Positions 48,985-58,348 of a stretch of DNA of 64,000 nt are shown piece after piece (position 1 is the first letter of the stretch; every line of letters begins with the position of its first letter). A program made the position numbers and the translations under genes. A model generated the notes under the pieces. The model worked only from the letters and a program-made list of their open reading frames with translations. It ran no database searches and was not told the DNA's origin. This stretch comes from Campylobacter concisus (GTDB lineage Bacteria > Campylobacterota > Campylobacteria > Campylobacterales > Campylobacteraceae). The stretch spans positions 1 through 64,000 of the forward strand of contig NZ_PIRQ01000008.1 of NCBI RefSeq assembly GCF_003048535.1, written 5' to 3'.

Positions 48985-50434
48985 ATCCGGGGTTAAAATT
49001 TGTTTTTATATTTGGGTTTAGGTGCTTTTTTATCAAGTTGCTAACTACCTTATTATAAAATAAATCCCCGCTTAAAGTAACATTTTTGATATTAAATTTA
49101 TCTCGTTTTTCATAGCTAAAATCGCTCAAAAAGTGCGCCAAAGACTCGGTGCAACCAAAGCTGATGTTCTTCTCTCCAGCGCCAGCAAGGACAAACGAAA
49201 TGATACTTTTTACAAACTTAACCCCGTCTAAACCAAAGTCATCTTTCATCTTATAATCGATCCTAACTCCCTTTTGACCGCTAAAATCAGCTGCCATAAG
49301 GAGCAAATTCTCCCCTGCTTTCTTAAAGTCATCGCTTAAGCCAAGCAAGCGTCCAGCTATGCAAAATAGCGAGAAAAAGCTAGCATTTGAGCTAAATTTA
49401 CCGCTTGGCAAGGCGTACTCTTTACTGAAGTTTTCAAGTAGCCTTTCGCCACCCTCATCGGCTCTTATGAGCTCATAAATTTCTTCAAAGCTACTAAATT
49501 TTGGTAAAAATAGAAGCTGCGTTTTGCTTGATTTTGAAAGCAGGCAAATTTCATCATCGCTAAATTTGCTAAATTTTAGCCCCAAAGCTATATCACTAAA
49601 ATTACTAAACTCAAATTCCTCGTTTTTTGTATAGAAAAATGGGCTTAAAAGTGCGCTATTTTCAAGTAAAATTAGCCTTGAAAGAGCATTTTTTTGCTCC
49701 TTTACAGTAATGCTTAAAAAGCTAAAGCCCTCTTTGTTTAGCTGCTCGCAAACGGCATAAAGAAAAAGATCGTTTGGTGCCATCACATCAAAAAATAGCG
49801 GTGCATCATCGTGGTTTTGTCTATAAATGGCTGTCGTCTTTAGTGCTAGAAGTGGCTTTTCAAAACTAGCTAGAAATGTCAAAACTCTATCATCGGCGAT
49901 AAAAATTTTTGGTAGCTGCTTTAAATTTACAGGCATCAAGAAATTTGCGTCAAAATTTACACCAAGAGAAATTTCATATAAATTTTCATCTTGCTCTACG
50001 CAAACGCCCTTGCCGTTTTTTAATAAATTTAGGCAAGCTTTAAGCTTTTCATTAAAATTACCAAGCGTTATCTCACCCTCAAATTTACTCTCACATAGCA
50101 CGCCACTTTCATTTAAGATAGCCTTTTCGCTAGCCAAAAATGTGCTCGCTTGAGTCGGAGTTAGGCCACTAAATTTTATCTCATTTATCTTACTATCTTC
50201 ATCAAGCTCACTTGCAGCCAAGACCTCACTGTGCTTTATAAAAAGACTAAATGGCAAGAGTGTGCTTGCTTTATTTGCCACGCTCTCAAGCTCGCTGGCA
50301 TCTCCACTTACCTTTAGACAAATTTCATCATCTTTGCACTTTATACTATGAGCTAGATCGCCAGCAAGCAAGCGTAAAAATGGCGCTAGAAACGAAGCGT
50401 CTTTGTGGCAAGTAAATTTAAAAGCAAGTATCAT
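48962..50434 (-). CDS. hydE: HydE hydrogenase accessory protein, degenerate HypF paralogue
   Basis: A 490-residue protein in the position of HydE in the Wolinella and H. pylori hydABCDE operons. By eye it aligns with the neighbouring HypF along its length. Residues 1-75 look like an acylphosphatase fold without VQGVGFR. The double zinc fingers are missing. About 185-260 resembles the YrdC part (PKIFIADDRVLTFLASFEKP), and about 275-480 resembles the Kae1 part (KNVTLSGDLFYNK against ILLSGGVFQNK) without the HHxxH metal site. So it looks like a non-catalytic HypF relative, probably a maturation scaffold. It overlaps hydD by 4 bases and hypF by 23. Confidence 0.75.
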   Translation of the reverse strand: MILAFKFTCHKDASFLAPFLRLLAGDLAHSIKCKDDEICLKVSGDASELESVANKASTLLPFSLFIKHSEVLAASELDEDSKINEIKFSGLTPTQASTFLASEKAILNESGVLCESKFEGEITLGNFNEKLKACLNLLKNGKGVCVEQDENLYEISLGVNFDANFLMPVNLKQLPKIFIADDRVLTFLASFEKPLLALKTTAIYRQNHDDAPLFFDVMAPNDLFLYAVCEQLNKEGFSFLSITVKEQKNALSRLILLENSALLSPFFYTKNEEFEFSNFSDIALGLKFSKFSDDEICLLSKSSKTQLLFLPKFSSFEEIYELIRADEGGERLLENFSKEYALPSGKFSSNASFFSLFCIAGRLLGLSDDFKKAGENLLLMAADFSGQKGVRIDYKMKDDFGLDGVKFVKSIISFVLAGAGEKNISFGCTESLAHFLSDFSYEKRDKFNIKNVTLSGDLFYNKVVSNLIKKHLNPNIKTNFNPGFGVEIKL

Positions 50435-50973
50435 TTTAAACCTTTTTTAGCGTATTCATCAACGATATCATTTAGGGTAAAATTTGCCACCTTTTCACAC
50501 TTAAAATCAAGCTCTTTTAAGTGATCGAGCAGCGTTTTTTTTAAAATATTAGAAGCGTTCATAACCTCATCTGAGAGGCTAAAATTTGATGACTCTATGC
50601 GGCTAGGCACGATACCTAAAATTTTAGTCGTAGGCCTATCGCCTGCAAGCTCCATTAGATGAAGGGTCTGGAGCATCTCTATCTCGTGAGCCGAGCCGTC
50701 CCAGCTGATAAAATTTGGTACATTTAGAAAATCAAAAAAATAAACATCACCCACGCTTGCGCCGTTTGCGCTAATGCAATCAACGACGATAAGATAGTCA
50801 AATTCGCTTATGATGTGAGTTAGGGCGAGGGCTAAAGTGCCCCCGTCCATTAGAGTAAGCTCGTTTTTAGAACTTGTAAATTTGTAGTTTTTGTCCATCA
50901 AATTTACAAAATGAACACCTATGCCCTCATCGGCAAACATCACGTTGCCGATACCAAGAACCAGCACTCTCAT
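50431..50973 (-). CDS. hydD: Hydrogenase maturation protease HydD
   Basis: A 180-residue endopeptidase of the HyaD/HybD (M52) family. It removes the C-terminal tail of the large subunit once nickel is inserted. Family motifs are LGIGNVMFADEGIGVH (residues 5-20, with the metal-binding glutamate) and VVDCISANG (aspartate, about 63-71), plus the conserved histidine near residue 100. Its likely substrate, HydB, is encoded two genes upstream. It overlaps hydC by one base. Confidence 0.94.
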   Translation of the reverse strand: MRVLVLGIGNVMFADEGIGVHFVNLMDKNYKFTSSKNELTLMDGGTLALALTHIISEFDYLIVVDCISANGASVGDVYFFDFLNVPNFISWDGSAHEIEMLQTLHLMELAGDRPTTKILGIVPSRIESSNFSLSDEVMNASNILKKTLLDHLKELDFKCEKVANFTLNDIVDEYAKKGLK

Positions 50974-51653
50974 CAGTGTTCTTTTACAAATTTATAGCCA
51001 CTAACGATAGCGTCCATCGCTCCATTTTTACCTTTAACAGCGTTAAATACTGCCATATAAACATGAATAGGCACAAAAATCACAATGACCCACATACAAA
51101 TTCTATGTATCGTTCTGACATTTGCTAGTCCGCCCATAAGCTCTTCAAAAAACCTAGCTGGCTCATAAAGCGCTCCGCCAAGTCCCTCATGATAAACATG
51201 AACATAAAGCACAAGACCGCTTAGGCAAATAAGAGTCAAAATAAGATAAAAGAAAAAGTATGAGGCAAACTGCAAAGGATTATAAACGCCCCTTAAATGC
51301 GGATGTGGTCCCATAAAAAGATAATACTTAATCTGTGCGATCCAAATTTTTGGATTTAGAAAATCAACCACACTCATCCACTCTTTTTTACTATGTTTAT
51401 CAAAGACAAATAGATAAAATTTAAAGATAAACGCCGCTATTAGCACAAAGCCAGCGATCTGATGAGCCATACGCCACTTTGCTTGCATAAAATTTGTAGG
51501 CTCGCTCGTGATCTCTGGACTCACAAAAACGTACGAGATATAGTAGCCGCTCACAACTAAAAGTGTGATCGCTGCAAATCTAATCCAGTGTGTCAGCCTA
51601 ACGCCGATGGAGAATTCGTATTCGCTGATCCTGTCAGCATTTTTATGTGACAT
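50973..51653 (-). CDS. hydC: Ni/Fe-hydrogenase cytochrome b subunit HydC
   Basis: A 226-residue membrane protein with about four to five helices. It is the dihaem cytochrome b that passes electrons from the periplasmic HydAB dimer to the menaquinone pool. Candidate haem-ligand histidines are in RLTHWIRFAA (about residue 18), MAHQIAGF (about 65) and the region TIHRICMWVIVIFVPIHVYMAVF near the C terminus. Length is typical of HyaC/HydC. It lies 9 bases after hydB. Confidence 0.93.
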   Translation of the reverse strand: MSHKNADRISEYEFSIGVRLTHWIRFAAITLLVVSGYYISYVFVSPEITSEPTNFMQAKWRMAHQIAGFVLIAAFIFKFYLFVFDKHSKKEWMSVVDFLNPKIWIAQIKYYLFMGPHPHLRGVYNPLQFASYFFFYLILTLICLSGLVLYVHVYHEGLGGALYEPARFFEELMGGLANVRTIHRICMWVIVIFVPIHVYMAVFNAVKGKNGAMDAIVSGYKFVKEH

Positions 51654-51662
51654 ATTCTCTCC

Positions 51663-53381
51663 TTACAAATTTGGATTTATCTTATAAGTACTCAAATCAT
51701 TTCCCTTTGTATCCATAACATGCACAGCGCATGCGATGCAAGGATCGTAAGAGTGAATTTTTCGTATTATCTCGAGTGGTTTTGAAAGATCAGCGATCTT
51801 TAAACCAACTAAGCACGCTTCGTAGCTTCCCATTTGGTTTTGCGCATCTTTTGGAGAGGCGTTCCATGTGCTTGGTACGACTGCTTGCCAGTTTGTGATA
51901 ACACCATCTTTTATGCGGCACCAGTGGCTAAGCGCACCTCTTGGAGCATTGCCTTGGAAATTTCCTTTGTACTCTTTTTTGTTATCGATTACATATTTTG
52001 CGCAAGTCTCTTGATCTGATTTTAAATTTTCTACCAAGGCATTAAATGCATCCATTGTATGCTCTGCTACTACTTTTGCCTCGAGCATACGAGTAGCGGT
52101 TCTGCCTAGAGTTGAGAAAACTGCACTTAATGGCAATCCACTCTTTGCTAAAAACTCATCAACTACCTTTTTAACTCTCTCGTTGCCTCTAGCGTAGTTT
52201 ATAACAATACTTGCTATTGGACCTACTTGCATAGGCAAACCATCATATCTTGGTGCTTTGATCCAGCTATATTTGCCTTTTGTATCAAAAAGCTTACTAT
52301 GAGCTAGTTTGCCCTCGGCGTCTATGCTCTCGCCGTCAATAAGACCTGTGTAGTTTGCCTCAGTCTCGCCGTCATATGGGTGAAGCGCTTTGTCGTTTTT
52401 ATACCAAGACCTAGTAGCTTCTTCGGTGATTTTATTTTCATCAACATCATAAACCTTGCTAAGATCGCCATTTAAGATATAGCCACCTTTAAATAGATGA
52501 TCATTTTTGCCTATCAAAAACTCATCGTAGCAAAGTAAATTTGCCACACCAACATCGTTTAGAACGCTTGGCTCATTACCATAAGCTTTAGCTGCCATCA
52601 AGATATCTGGATAGTAAGCTCTATCTACAAATTCTTTAATCTCGGCAAATTTGCTCATATATTCGCCCATTCTAGCTGGATCCATAAGGTCCATCACGCA
52701 GGTCACGCCACCAACTGTTAAGCTTTGTGGATGTGGGTTTTTTGCGCCAAAGATAGCCATCATCTGAGCTGCAGTTCTTTGGATTCTTAAACACTCTAAG
52801 TAGTGAGAGAGAACGATCAAATTTTGCTCTGGCGTAAATTTATATGTGCTATGTCCCCAGTATGCGTTGGCAAATGGTCCAAGGTTGCCCTTTTTAACAA
52901 ATGCTTCAACCCTCTCTTTTACCTCTTTTAGCTTGTCAGCTCCCGTGGCAAATGGCAGATCAGTATATTTAAACGCCTCTTCGCTAGCTTTATGCACATC
53001 TGCACTTAGTGCAGAGACGACGTCCGCCCAATCCATGCCATGAAGCTGATAAAAATGCACGATGTGATCGTGAAGATATAAAGCTGCGTTCATCAGCGTT
53101 CTAGTTAGCTCAGCATTTAATGGAGGCTTGATGCCAAGTGCATTTTCAACTGCAATAATGCCTGCTCGGTAGTGCGAGTATGTACAAACGCCACAAATTC
53201 TTTGCATAAAAAAGCCAGCATCTCTTGGGTCTCTGCCTTTTACGATCTGCTCTAAGCCACGCCAAAGAGTTGAGCCAGAATACGCCTCTTTTACGACATT
53301 ATTTTCATCTACAACAACTTCTATTCTTAAGTGTCCCTCGATACGAGTTATAGGGTCTATTACTATTCTTTTTTCACTCAT
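51663..53381 (-). CDS. hydB: [NiFe]-hydrogenase large subunit HydB
   Basis: A 572-residue catalytic subunit of a membrane-bound uptake hydrogenase (group 1). The four nickel-ligand cysteines are in RICGVCTYSH (about residue 62) and DPCIACAVH (about 549). The residues after that histidine (VMDTKGNDLSTYKINPNL) form the tail that HydD should cleave. There is no selenocysteine: the first cysteine of the second motif is an ordinary Cys codon. It has no signal peptide and would be co-exported with HydA. Confidence 0.97.
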   Translation of the reverse strand: MSEKRIVIDPITRIEGHLRIEVVVDENNVVKEAYSGSTLWRGLEQIVKGRDPRDAGFFMQRICGVCTYSHYRAGIIAVENALGIKPPLNAELTRTLMNAALYLHDHIVHFYQLHGMDWADVVSALSADVHKASEEAFKYTDLPFATGADKLKEVKERVEAFVKKGNLGPFANAYWGHSTYKFTPEQNLIVLSHYLECLRIQRTAAQMMAIFGAKNPHPQSLTVGGVTCVMDLMDPARMGEYMSKFAEIKEFVDRAYYPDILMAAKAYGNEPSVLNDVGVANLLCYDEFLIGKNDHLFKGGYILNGDLSKVYDVDENKITEEATRSWYKNDKALHPYDGETEANYTGLIDGESIDAEGKLAHSKLFDTKGKYSWIKAPRYDGLPMQVGPIASIVINYARGNERVKKVVDEFLAKSGLPLSAVFSTLGRTATRMLEAKVVAEHTMDAFNALVENLKSDQETCAKYVIDNKKEYKGNFQGNAPRGALSHWCRIKDGVITNWQAVVPSTWNASPKDAQNQMGSYEACLVGLKIADLSKPLEIIRKIHSYDPCIACAVHVMDTKGNDLSTYKINPNL

Positions 53382-53390
53382 TTTTTCGCC

Positions 53391-54536
53391 TTATTCTTTA
53401 TCTTTACTCATAGAAGCTATAACAGCGTGAGCTGCTATACCAATGCCAGTAAGAGCTAAAATTCCAATGCCAACTTTATCGCTGACATTATCAGCTCCAA
53501 GACCTAAAACAGTATCAAAGAGTCTATCTGCCATAGGCTCTTCAAATGGTCCCATCGTATCCCAGAAGTCTGGCTCTGAGCAGCCTATACAGCCGTGACC
53601 TGCTTGAACTGGCCACGATGTGTGCTGGTTAAATCTCTCGCGTGAGCAGTTATTAAATGTATATGGACCTTTACAGCCTACTTTGTATAAGCAGTAGCCA
53701 TTTTTTGCACCCTCATCGCCGAAGTTTTGGACAAACTCGCCAGCGTCAAAGTGACCACGTCTTTCGCAAAGATCGTGAATTCTTAAGCCATAAGCCCATT
53801 TTGGTCTATTGTAAACATCAAGTGCTGGAAGTGTGCCAAAAAGCAAGAAGTGAAGCACGTTGCCAACGATATTTTTCTCACTTGGTGGACAGCCCGCAAC
53901 ATTAATAACTGGTTTATCAGTTACCTTTGAAAGTCCCACTGAATTTGATGGATTTGGCCTTGCAGCTTGAATGCCACCAAAGCTAGAACAGGTGCCGATC
54001 GCAAAGATAGCAGCTGCGTCTTTTGAAGCATTTACAGCATGAGTTTTACCTGTTGTGCCATGAGGTCCAACAGTTAGAAAATTTTCAGTCGCACCAGTTG
54101 GGATACCGCCCTCAACTAGTAGGATGTATCTGCCTTTGTATTTTTCGATCGCGCTCTCTAAATTTTCTTCAGCCTGCCAACCAGAAGCTGCCATGATAGT
54201 TTCGTGGTATTCAAGGCTTATGTAGTCAAATATAAGACTATCTATGCTTGGAGCATCGGTTCTTAGTAAGCTCTCGCTACAGCCTGTGCATTCTGCCATA
54301 TGAAGCCATATCACAGGAAGCCTGTCACTAAGCTCAGCAGCACGAGCAACCATCGGTGTCATCGCGCTTGGTAGAGCCATAAAAGCTGTCATCGCACCAG
54401 CCCACTTCATAAAATCACGCCTCGTAAAGCCCTTCTCTTTTAAAAGCTGCGCAATACTTGAGTCGCTTTTCATCTTAGGCAACGCACTAAGCTCACTTAA
54501 GCGCCTATCTATCTTTTGACGCAAGTCATTATTCAT
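53391..54536 (-). CDS. hydA: [NiFe]-hydrogenase small subunit HydA
   Basis: A 381-residue iron-sulfur subunit. A twin-arginine signal (FTRRDFMKWAGAMTAFMALP, about residues 37-56) directs export of HydAB to the periplasm. Cluster cysteines are in AECTGCSESLL (proximal), CSSFGG, AGCPPSE, the distal region CERRGHFDAG, and GCKGPYTFNNC with GHGCIGCSEPDFW. A hydrophobic C-terminal helix (GIGILALTGIGIAAHAVIA) anchors the dimer next to HydC. It is the first gene of the hydABCDE-hypF-nikR series. Confidence 0.97.
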   Translation of the reverse strand: MNNDLRQKIDRRLSELSALPKMKSDSSIAQLLKEKGFTRRDFMKWAGAMTAFMALPSAMTPMVARAAELSDRLPVIWLHMAECTGCSESLLRTDAPSIDSLIFDYISLEYHETIMAASGWQAEENLESAIEKYKGRYILLVEGGIPTGATENFLTVGPHGTTGKTHAVNASKDAAAIFAIGTCSSFGGIQAARPNPSNSVGLSKVTDKPVINVAGCPPSEKNIVGNVLHFLLFGTLPALDVYNRPKWAYGLRIHDLCERRGHFDAGEFVQNFGDEGAKNGYCLYKVGCKGPYTFNNCSRERFNQHTSWPVQAGHGCIGCSEPDFWDTMGPFEEPMADRLFDTVLGLGADNVSDKVGIGILALTGIGIAAHAVIASMSKDKE

Positions 54537-54881
54537 ATAAGCTCCTTTGCTTGAAAATTTTACTTTTGTTAATAATATCTTTGTTTAAAGAAGTAAAAAA
54601 TTATTTTATAAAATTAATATTTATAATTAAATAAATTTTAACTAAAAAATTTAAAATCCCTTTTTTGCGATATATTTTCAAAATATAAAAAATAATATTT
54701 TGAGAAATTTTATTTTGTTTTGATGAATTTTCAATATTTTAAGCATGTTATTCTGAAAGTAAATATCAACTATAATTTTTAATAATTTTTAAAAATTTAG
54801 CATATTTAAGGCGAGAGAAATTTTTGAGATATAAATTTTTAAAAGCCCAAATTGATTAAATTTTAGGCTTTTAAAGTTGCA
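54537..54881. other. 345-base intergenic region upstream of hydA
   Basis: Extremely AT-rich DNA without a coding frame. It must contain the hydA promoter, but I could not identify a convincing -10 box or a NikR/Fur operator. The far end holds the flgH terminator hairpin (54838-54875). Confidence 0.5.
54838..54875 (-). terminator. Terminator of flgH
   Basis: TTTAAAAGCC (54838-54847) and GGCTTTTAAA (54866-54875) are perfect 10-base arms; inner AAATT/AATTT pairing closes most of the loop. On the minus strand the stem is followed by an A/T-rich run. It starts 7 bases past the flgH stop. Confidence 0.8.
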
Positions 54882-55589
54882 TTAAAATGGCCAGATAGCC
54901 TCCATAAGTCTTGTGCCCCAAGGTTTTTTGGTAGATTTGTCTAGCTCGCCCTCTGTTTTATACAAAATTTTAGCGTCAGCTATATATTTTGAGTCGATTT
55001 CGTTATTTTGTGAGATGTCGTAAGGTCTGATGACACCACTTACTTGCATGATCTGTTTTTCGCCATTTATAAGTAGCTCCCGGCTACCTTCTATAAAGTA
55101 ATTGCCATTATTTAGGATTTTTATGATCCTGGCTGAAATGGTTGCGGTAAATTTCTCGCTTCTGTTGCTCGTGCCACTTCCTGTAAATTTATTGCCACCA
55201 CCTGCTTTAAAGCCTATGTCGCCGTATTTATTTAGATTATCAGCCACAGTTGAAAGCGGTGCAGCCCCAGCTGTGAAAACACCGCCACCAAGCGAGATAG
55301 TGCTATCTTTGTTGGTACTTTTGCTACCAGTTGAAGTTTGGCTTGCATTTTCTGAGATGACGATAGTCACGATATCATTTACATTCATCGCCTTTCTGTC
55401 TGAAAATAGCGGATTCTCGCCCTTACCAAAGAGGCTGCCAGCGTTGCTTTGTCCGGTTCCACTATCTTTTGAAGGGAGTTGCTCGACATAAACTGGGGGT
55501 TTCATATTGATATGAGGATCAGCACTTGGTGTGCAGCCAGTGCAAATAATGCCCGCAGATAAGACGAGCCAAATCGTTTTATGATTCAT
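54882..55589 (-). CDS. flgH: Flagellar L-ring lipoprotein FlgH
   Basis: A 235-residue outer-membrane lipoprotein forming the L-ring bushing around the flagellar rod. The lipobox cysteine is in GIICTGCTPSA (about residue 19). Typical FlgH segments are SLFGKGENPLFSDRKAMNVNDIVTI, read near residue 50, NYFIEGSRELLINGEKQIMQVSG (about 167) and the C-terminal GTRLMEAIWPF. It is a single gene here, divergent from pta and separated from hydA by a terminator. Confidence 0.95.
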   Translation of the reverse strand: MNHKTIWLVLSAGIICTGCTPSADPHINMKPPVYVEQLPSKDSGTGQSNAGSLFGKGENPLFSDRKAMNVNDIVTIVISENASQTSTGSKSTNKDSTISLGGGVFTAGAAPLSTVADNLNKYGDIGFKAGGGNKFTGSGTSNRSEKFTATISARIIKILNNGNYFIEGSRELLINGEKQIMQVSGVIRPYDISQNNEIDSKYIADAKILYKTEGELDKSTKKPWGTRLMEAIWPF

Positions 55590-55657
55590 AAAAAATGCCT
55601 TAAAATAAGTATCTTTGTGCTAAAATTAAGCAATTTAAGTTCCTAAAAAGGTCGCAA

Positions 55658-57025
55658 ATGAAAAGTTGTTACGTTTTTACAGACAAAAATTTAGCACATC
55701 TGCAAGAAATTATAGCTACAAAATTCAAAAAAGTTGAGATTTTCAAAATAATCCCAGATGAAAACGATAAAAATAACTTAATAAGTTCAAATGAAAAAGA
55801 GTTTTTTCTTAAATTTATAGATAAATTTGAAGAGCTAAAAGCCAAAAGCGACTTTGTCATAGTCCTTGGATGTGAGAGTTTTAGTGTCTTTGGCAAAAGC
55901 GAGCTAAATTTAAAGCTAGCAAAAAATTTAAACACGCCAATTTTTGACGAAAATGTAAGTGAACTAAAAGCACTAAATCCAAACTCAAAGCTTCTAATCA
56001 CCGATAAGATCGATGAAATTTTGAGCTACAAAACAGATATCATCACACCATTTAAATTTCAAAGCTTGCTTCTAAAAAGGGCCAAAGCTGCAAACAAAAC
56101 CGTTGTTTTACCAGAGAGTGACGATGAGAGAATTTTAAAAGCGGCTCATATCGTACTAGAAAAAGACGCAGCAAATATCATCTTGCTAGGACTTGAAAAT
56201 GAAATTTCAAAAAAAGCGGCCGCTTTGGGGCTAAATTTAAGCAAAGCCAAAGTGATCAATCCAGAACAAAACGAGCTGACAGATGAATTTGCAAAGAAAA
56301 TTTATGAGCTAAGAAAGCATAAAGGCGTGGACGAAGTCAAGGCAAATGCGCTTGCAAAAGATAAAATTTACTTTGCTACGATGCTAATTTATGAAGGCCT
56401 AGCCGATGCCTTGGTAAGTGGCGCTACGATGAGCACGGCTGATACGATCCGCCCAGCCTTGCAAATAATAAAAACAAAGCCAAATGTAAGCGTGGTAAGT
56501 GGGGCATTTTTTATGGCGCTTGAAGAGGAAATTTTGCTTTTTGCCGACTGTGCTGTCACGCCAAATCCAAGCGCAGATGAGCTAGCTAGTATCACGCTAA
56601 GTAGTGCTCAAACAGTAAGTGCCTTTGGTATTAGTCCAAAGATCGCTATGCTAAGCTACTCTACGGCTGATAGTGGAAGTGGGCCTGATGTAGAATTTAT
56701 AAAAGAGGCTGCTAAAAAGGCGAGCGAGCTTGATGCAAATTTAAAAATAGCTGCGCCTATTCAGTTTGATGCGGCAGTTGATCTAAGCGTGGCTAGTAAA
56801 AAAATGCCAAACTCTGATGTGGCTGGGCATGCAAATGTCTTTATCTTTCCAAATTTAAACTGCGGAAATATCTGTTATAAAGCAGTTCAGCGAAGTGCAA
56901 ACGCTCTAGCCGTGGGTCCGATACTTCAAGGATTAAAAAAGCCAGTTAACGACCTAAGTCGCGGCTGCCTCGTTGAAGACGTGATAAATACTATCTTAAT
57001 CAGTGCTATACAAGCAGGAGAATAA
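55658..57025 (+). CDS. pta: Phosphate acetyltransferase
   Basis: A 455-residue enzyme that interconverts acetyl-CoA and acetyl phosphate. The C-terminal catalytic domain (about 135-450) carries [35 protein letters not shown] and the [16 protein letters not shown] phosphate-binding region. The N-terminal part (about 1-125) is shorter and less conserved than the regulatory region of the 714-residue E. coli enzyme, a size usual in Campylobacter. It is followed by ackA after one base, so the two are co-transcribed. Confidence 0.95.
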   Translation: MKSCYVFTDKNLAHLQEIIATKFKKVEIFKIIPDENDKNNLISSNEKEFFLKFIDKFEELKAKSDFVIVLGCESFSVFGKSELNLKLAKNLNTPIFDENVSELKALNPNSKLLITDKIDEILSYKTDIITPFKFQSLLLKRAKAANKTVVLPESDDERILKAAHIVLEKDAANIILLGLENEISKKAAALGLNLSKAKVINPEQNELTDEFAKKIYELRKHKGVDEVKANALAKDKIYFATMLIYEGLADALVSGATMSTADTIRPALQIIKTKPNVSVVSGAFFMALEEEILLFADCAVTPNPSADELASITLSSAQTVSAFGISPKIAMLSYSTADSGSGPDVEFIKEAAKKASELDANLKIAAPIQFDAAVDLSVASKKMPNSDVAGHANVFIFPNLNCGNICYKAVQRSANALAVGPILQGLKKPVNDLSRGCLVEDVINTILISAIQAGE

Positions 57026-57026
57026 T

Positions 57027-58223
57027 ATGAAAATTTTGGTTTTAAACTCAGGTAGCAGCTCGGTAAAATTTCAACTTTTTGATATGCAGACAAAAACAAG
57101 CTTAGCAAGTGGCCTAGTCGAGCAAATCGGCAGCTCTAGCTCAAGAGCCGTGCTAAAGGCAAATGGCGAAGTTTATGAGATAAAACGCTTTATAAAAGAC
57201 CACCATGACGGACTTGAGGCGATGAACGAGCTCTTTACCACATCACATACACTGCACGATCTAAGCGAGCTTGACGGCATAGGACACAGGATAGTGCATG
57301 GTGGCGAGAGCTTTTTTAGCTCGATGATCGTTGATGAGAGTGTCATTAAAAAGATCGAGGAGATAAGCCCTCTTGCCCCACTTCACAACCCAGGGCACCT
57401 TGCTGGCATCAAAAATGCGATGAAAGAGAGTAAAAACGTGCCTCACGTGGTCGTTTTTGACACTGTTTTTCATCAAAGCATGCCAGAGTACGCCTACCGC
57501 TACGCCCTACCCTACGATGTTTGCAAGGCTCATCACATCAGAAAATACGGCTTTCACGGCACATCGCACAGATATGTCTGCAAGCAAGCGGCAAAAATGC
57601 TTGGCATAGAGTTTGATAAATTTAACGCCATCTCGCTTCATTTAGGCAACGGCGCCTCAGCCTGCGCGGTGCAAAACGGCAAAAGTATCGACACTTCGAT
57701 GGGACTTAGTCCACTTGAAGGGCTCATAATGGGTACAAGAAGTGGCGATATGGATCCAGCAGTAGTCATCTACCTGCTAAATATCGGTGTTTTAAAGTGG
57801 AACGAGATCGATAACTTTTTAAACAAAAAAAGCGGACTTTTTGGAATTTGTGGCTCAAGCGATATGAGAGATGTCGTAGCTAAAATGGAAAATGACGAGC
57901 GTGCAAGGCTTGCATTTGATATGTTTTGCTACCGGGTAAAAAAATATATAGGTTCGTATTATGCTGTTTTGGGACGCGTAGATGCACTTATTTTTACTGG
58001 CGGTATCGGCGAAAATGCACCAAACACAAGGCAAAAAATTTGTGATGACCTAAAGCATCTTGGCATCCACATCAACCACGATCTAAATTTCTCAAACGAG
58101 AGAGGTGAAAGGTGTATAGATGATAAAGATGCCAAAATAAAAACGCTCATCATCCCAACAAACGAAGAGCTAGAAATCGCGATAGAAACGGCTAGAGTAA
58201 TAAAAGAGAGCAAAGCCAAATAA
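57027..58223 (+). CDS. ackA: Acetate kinase
   Basis: A 398-residue enzyme making ATP from acetyl phosphate. The ATG at 57027 ([18 protein letters not shown]) has a GGAG site; an upstream in-frame start inside pta is less likely. Family motifs include GHRIVHGGE, the catalytic [20 protein letters not shown] and TGGIGENAP. With Pta it forms the overflow or acetate-assimilation route. A bidirectional hairpin follows at 58313-58344. Confidence 0.97.
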   Translation: MKILVLNSGSSSVKFQLFDMQTKTSLASGLVEQIGSSSSRAVLKANGEVYEIKRFIKDHHDGLEAMNELFTTSHTLHDLSELDGIGHRIVHGGESFFSSMIVDESVIKKIEEISPLAPLHNPGHLAGIKNAMKESKNVPHVVVFDTVFHQSMPEYAYRYALPYDVCKAHHIRKYGFHGTSHRYVCKQAAKMLGIEFDKFNAISLHLGNGASACAVQNGKSIDTSMGLSPLEGLIMGTRSGDMDPAVVIYLLNIGVLKWNEIDNFLNKKSGLFGICGSSDMRDVVAKMENDERARLAFDMFCYRVKKYIGSYYAVLGRVDALIFTGGIGENAPNTRQKICDDLKHLGIHINHDLNFSNERGERCIDDKDAKIKTLIIPTNEELEIAIETARVIKESKAK

Positions 58224-58312
58224 ATAGATGTTTAAGCCAGACTTGATATATAAATTTTAAGCCTAATTAGTTTTAAAATAGAATTAGCATTATTTTTATA
58301 CTACCAGATAAA

Positions 58313-58344
58313 AAGCTTTTGCGATTTTAAGCTCGCAAAAGCTT
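58313..58344. terminator. Bidirectional terminator between ackA and lpxD
   Basis: AAGCTTTTGCGA (58313-58324) and TCGCAAAAGCTT (58333-58344) are perfect 12-base arms with an 8-base loop, between two convergent genes. Confidence 0.8.
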
Positions 58345-58348
58345 ACAA

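Noticed and set aside
51663..51760. Selenocysteine in the hydrogenase large subunit, prompted by mnmH in the window
   Set aside because: The DPCIACAVH motif uses ordinary cysteine codons, and no in-frame TGA interrupts the gene.
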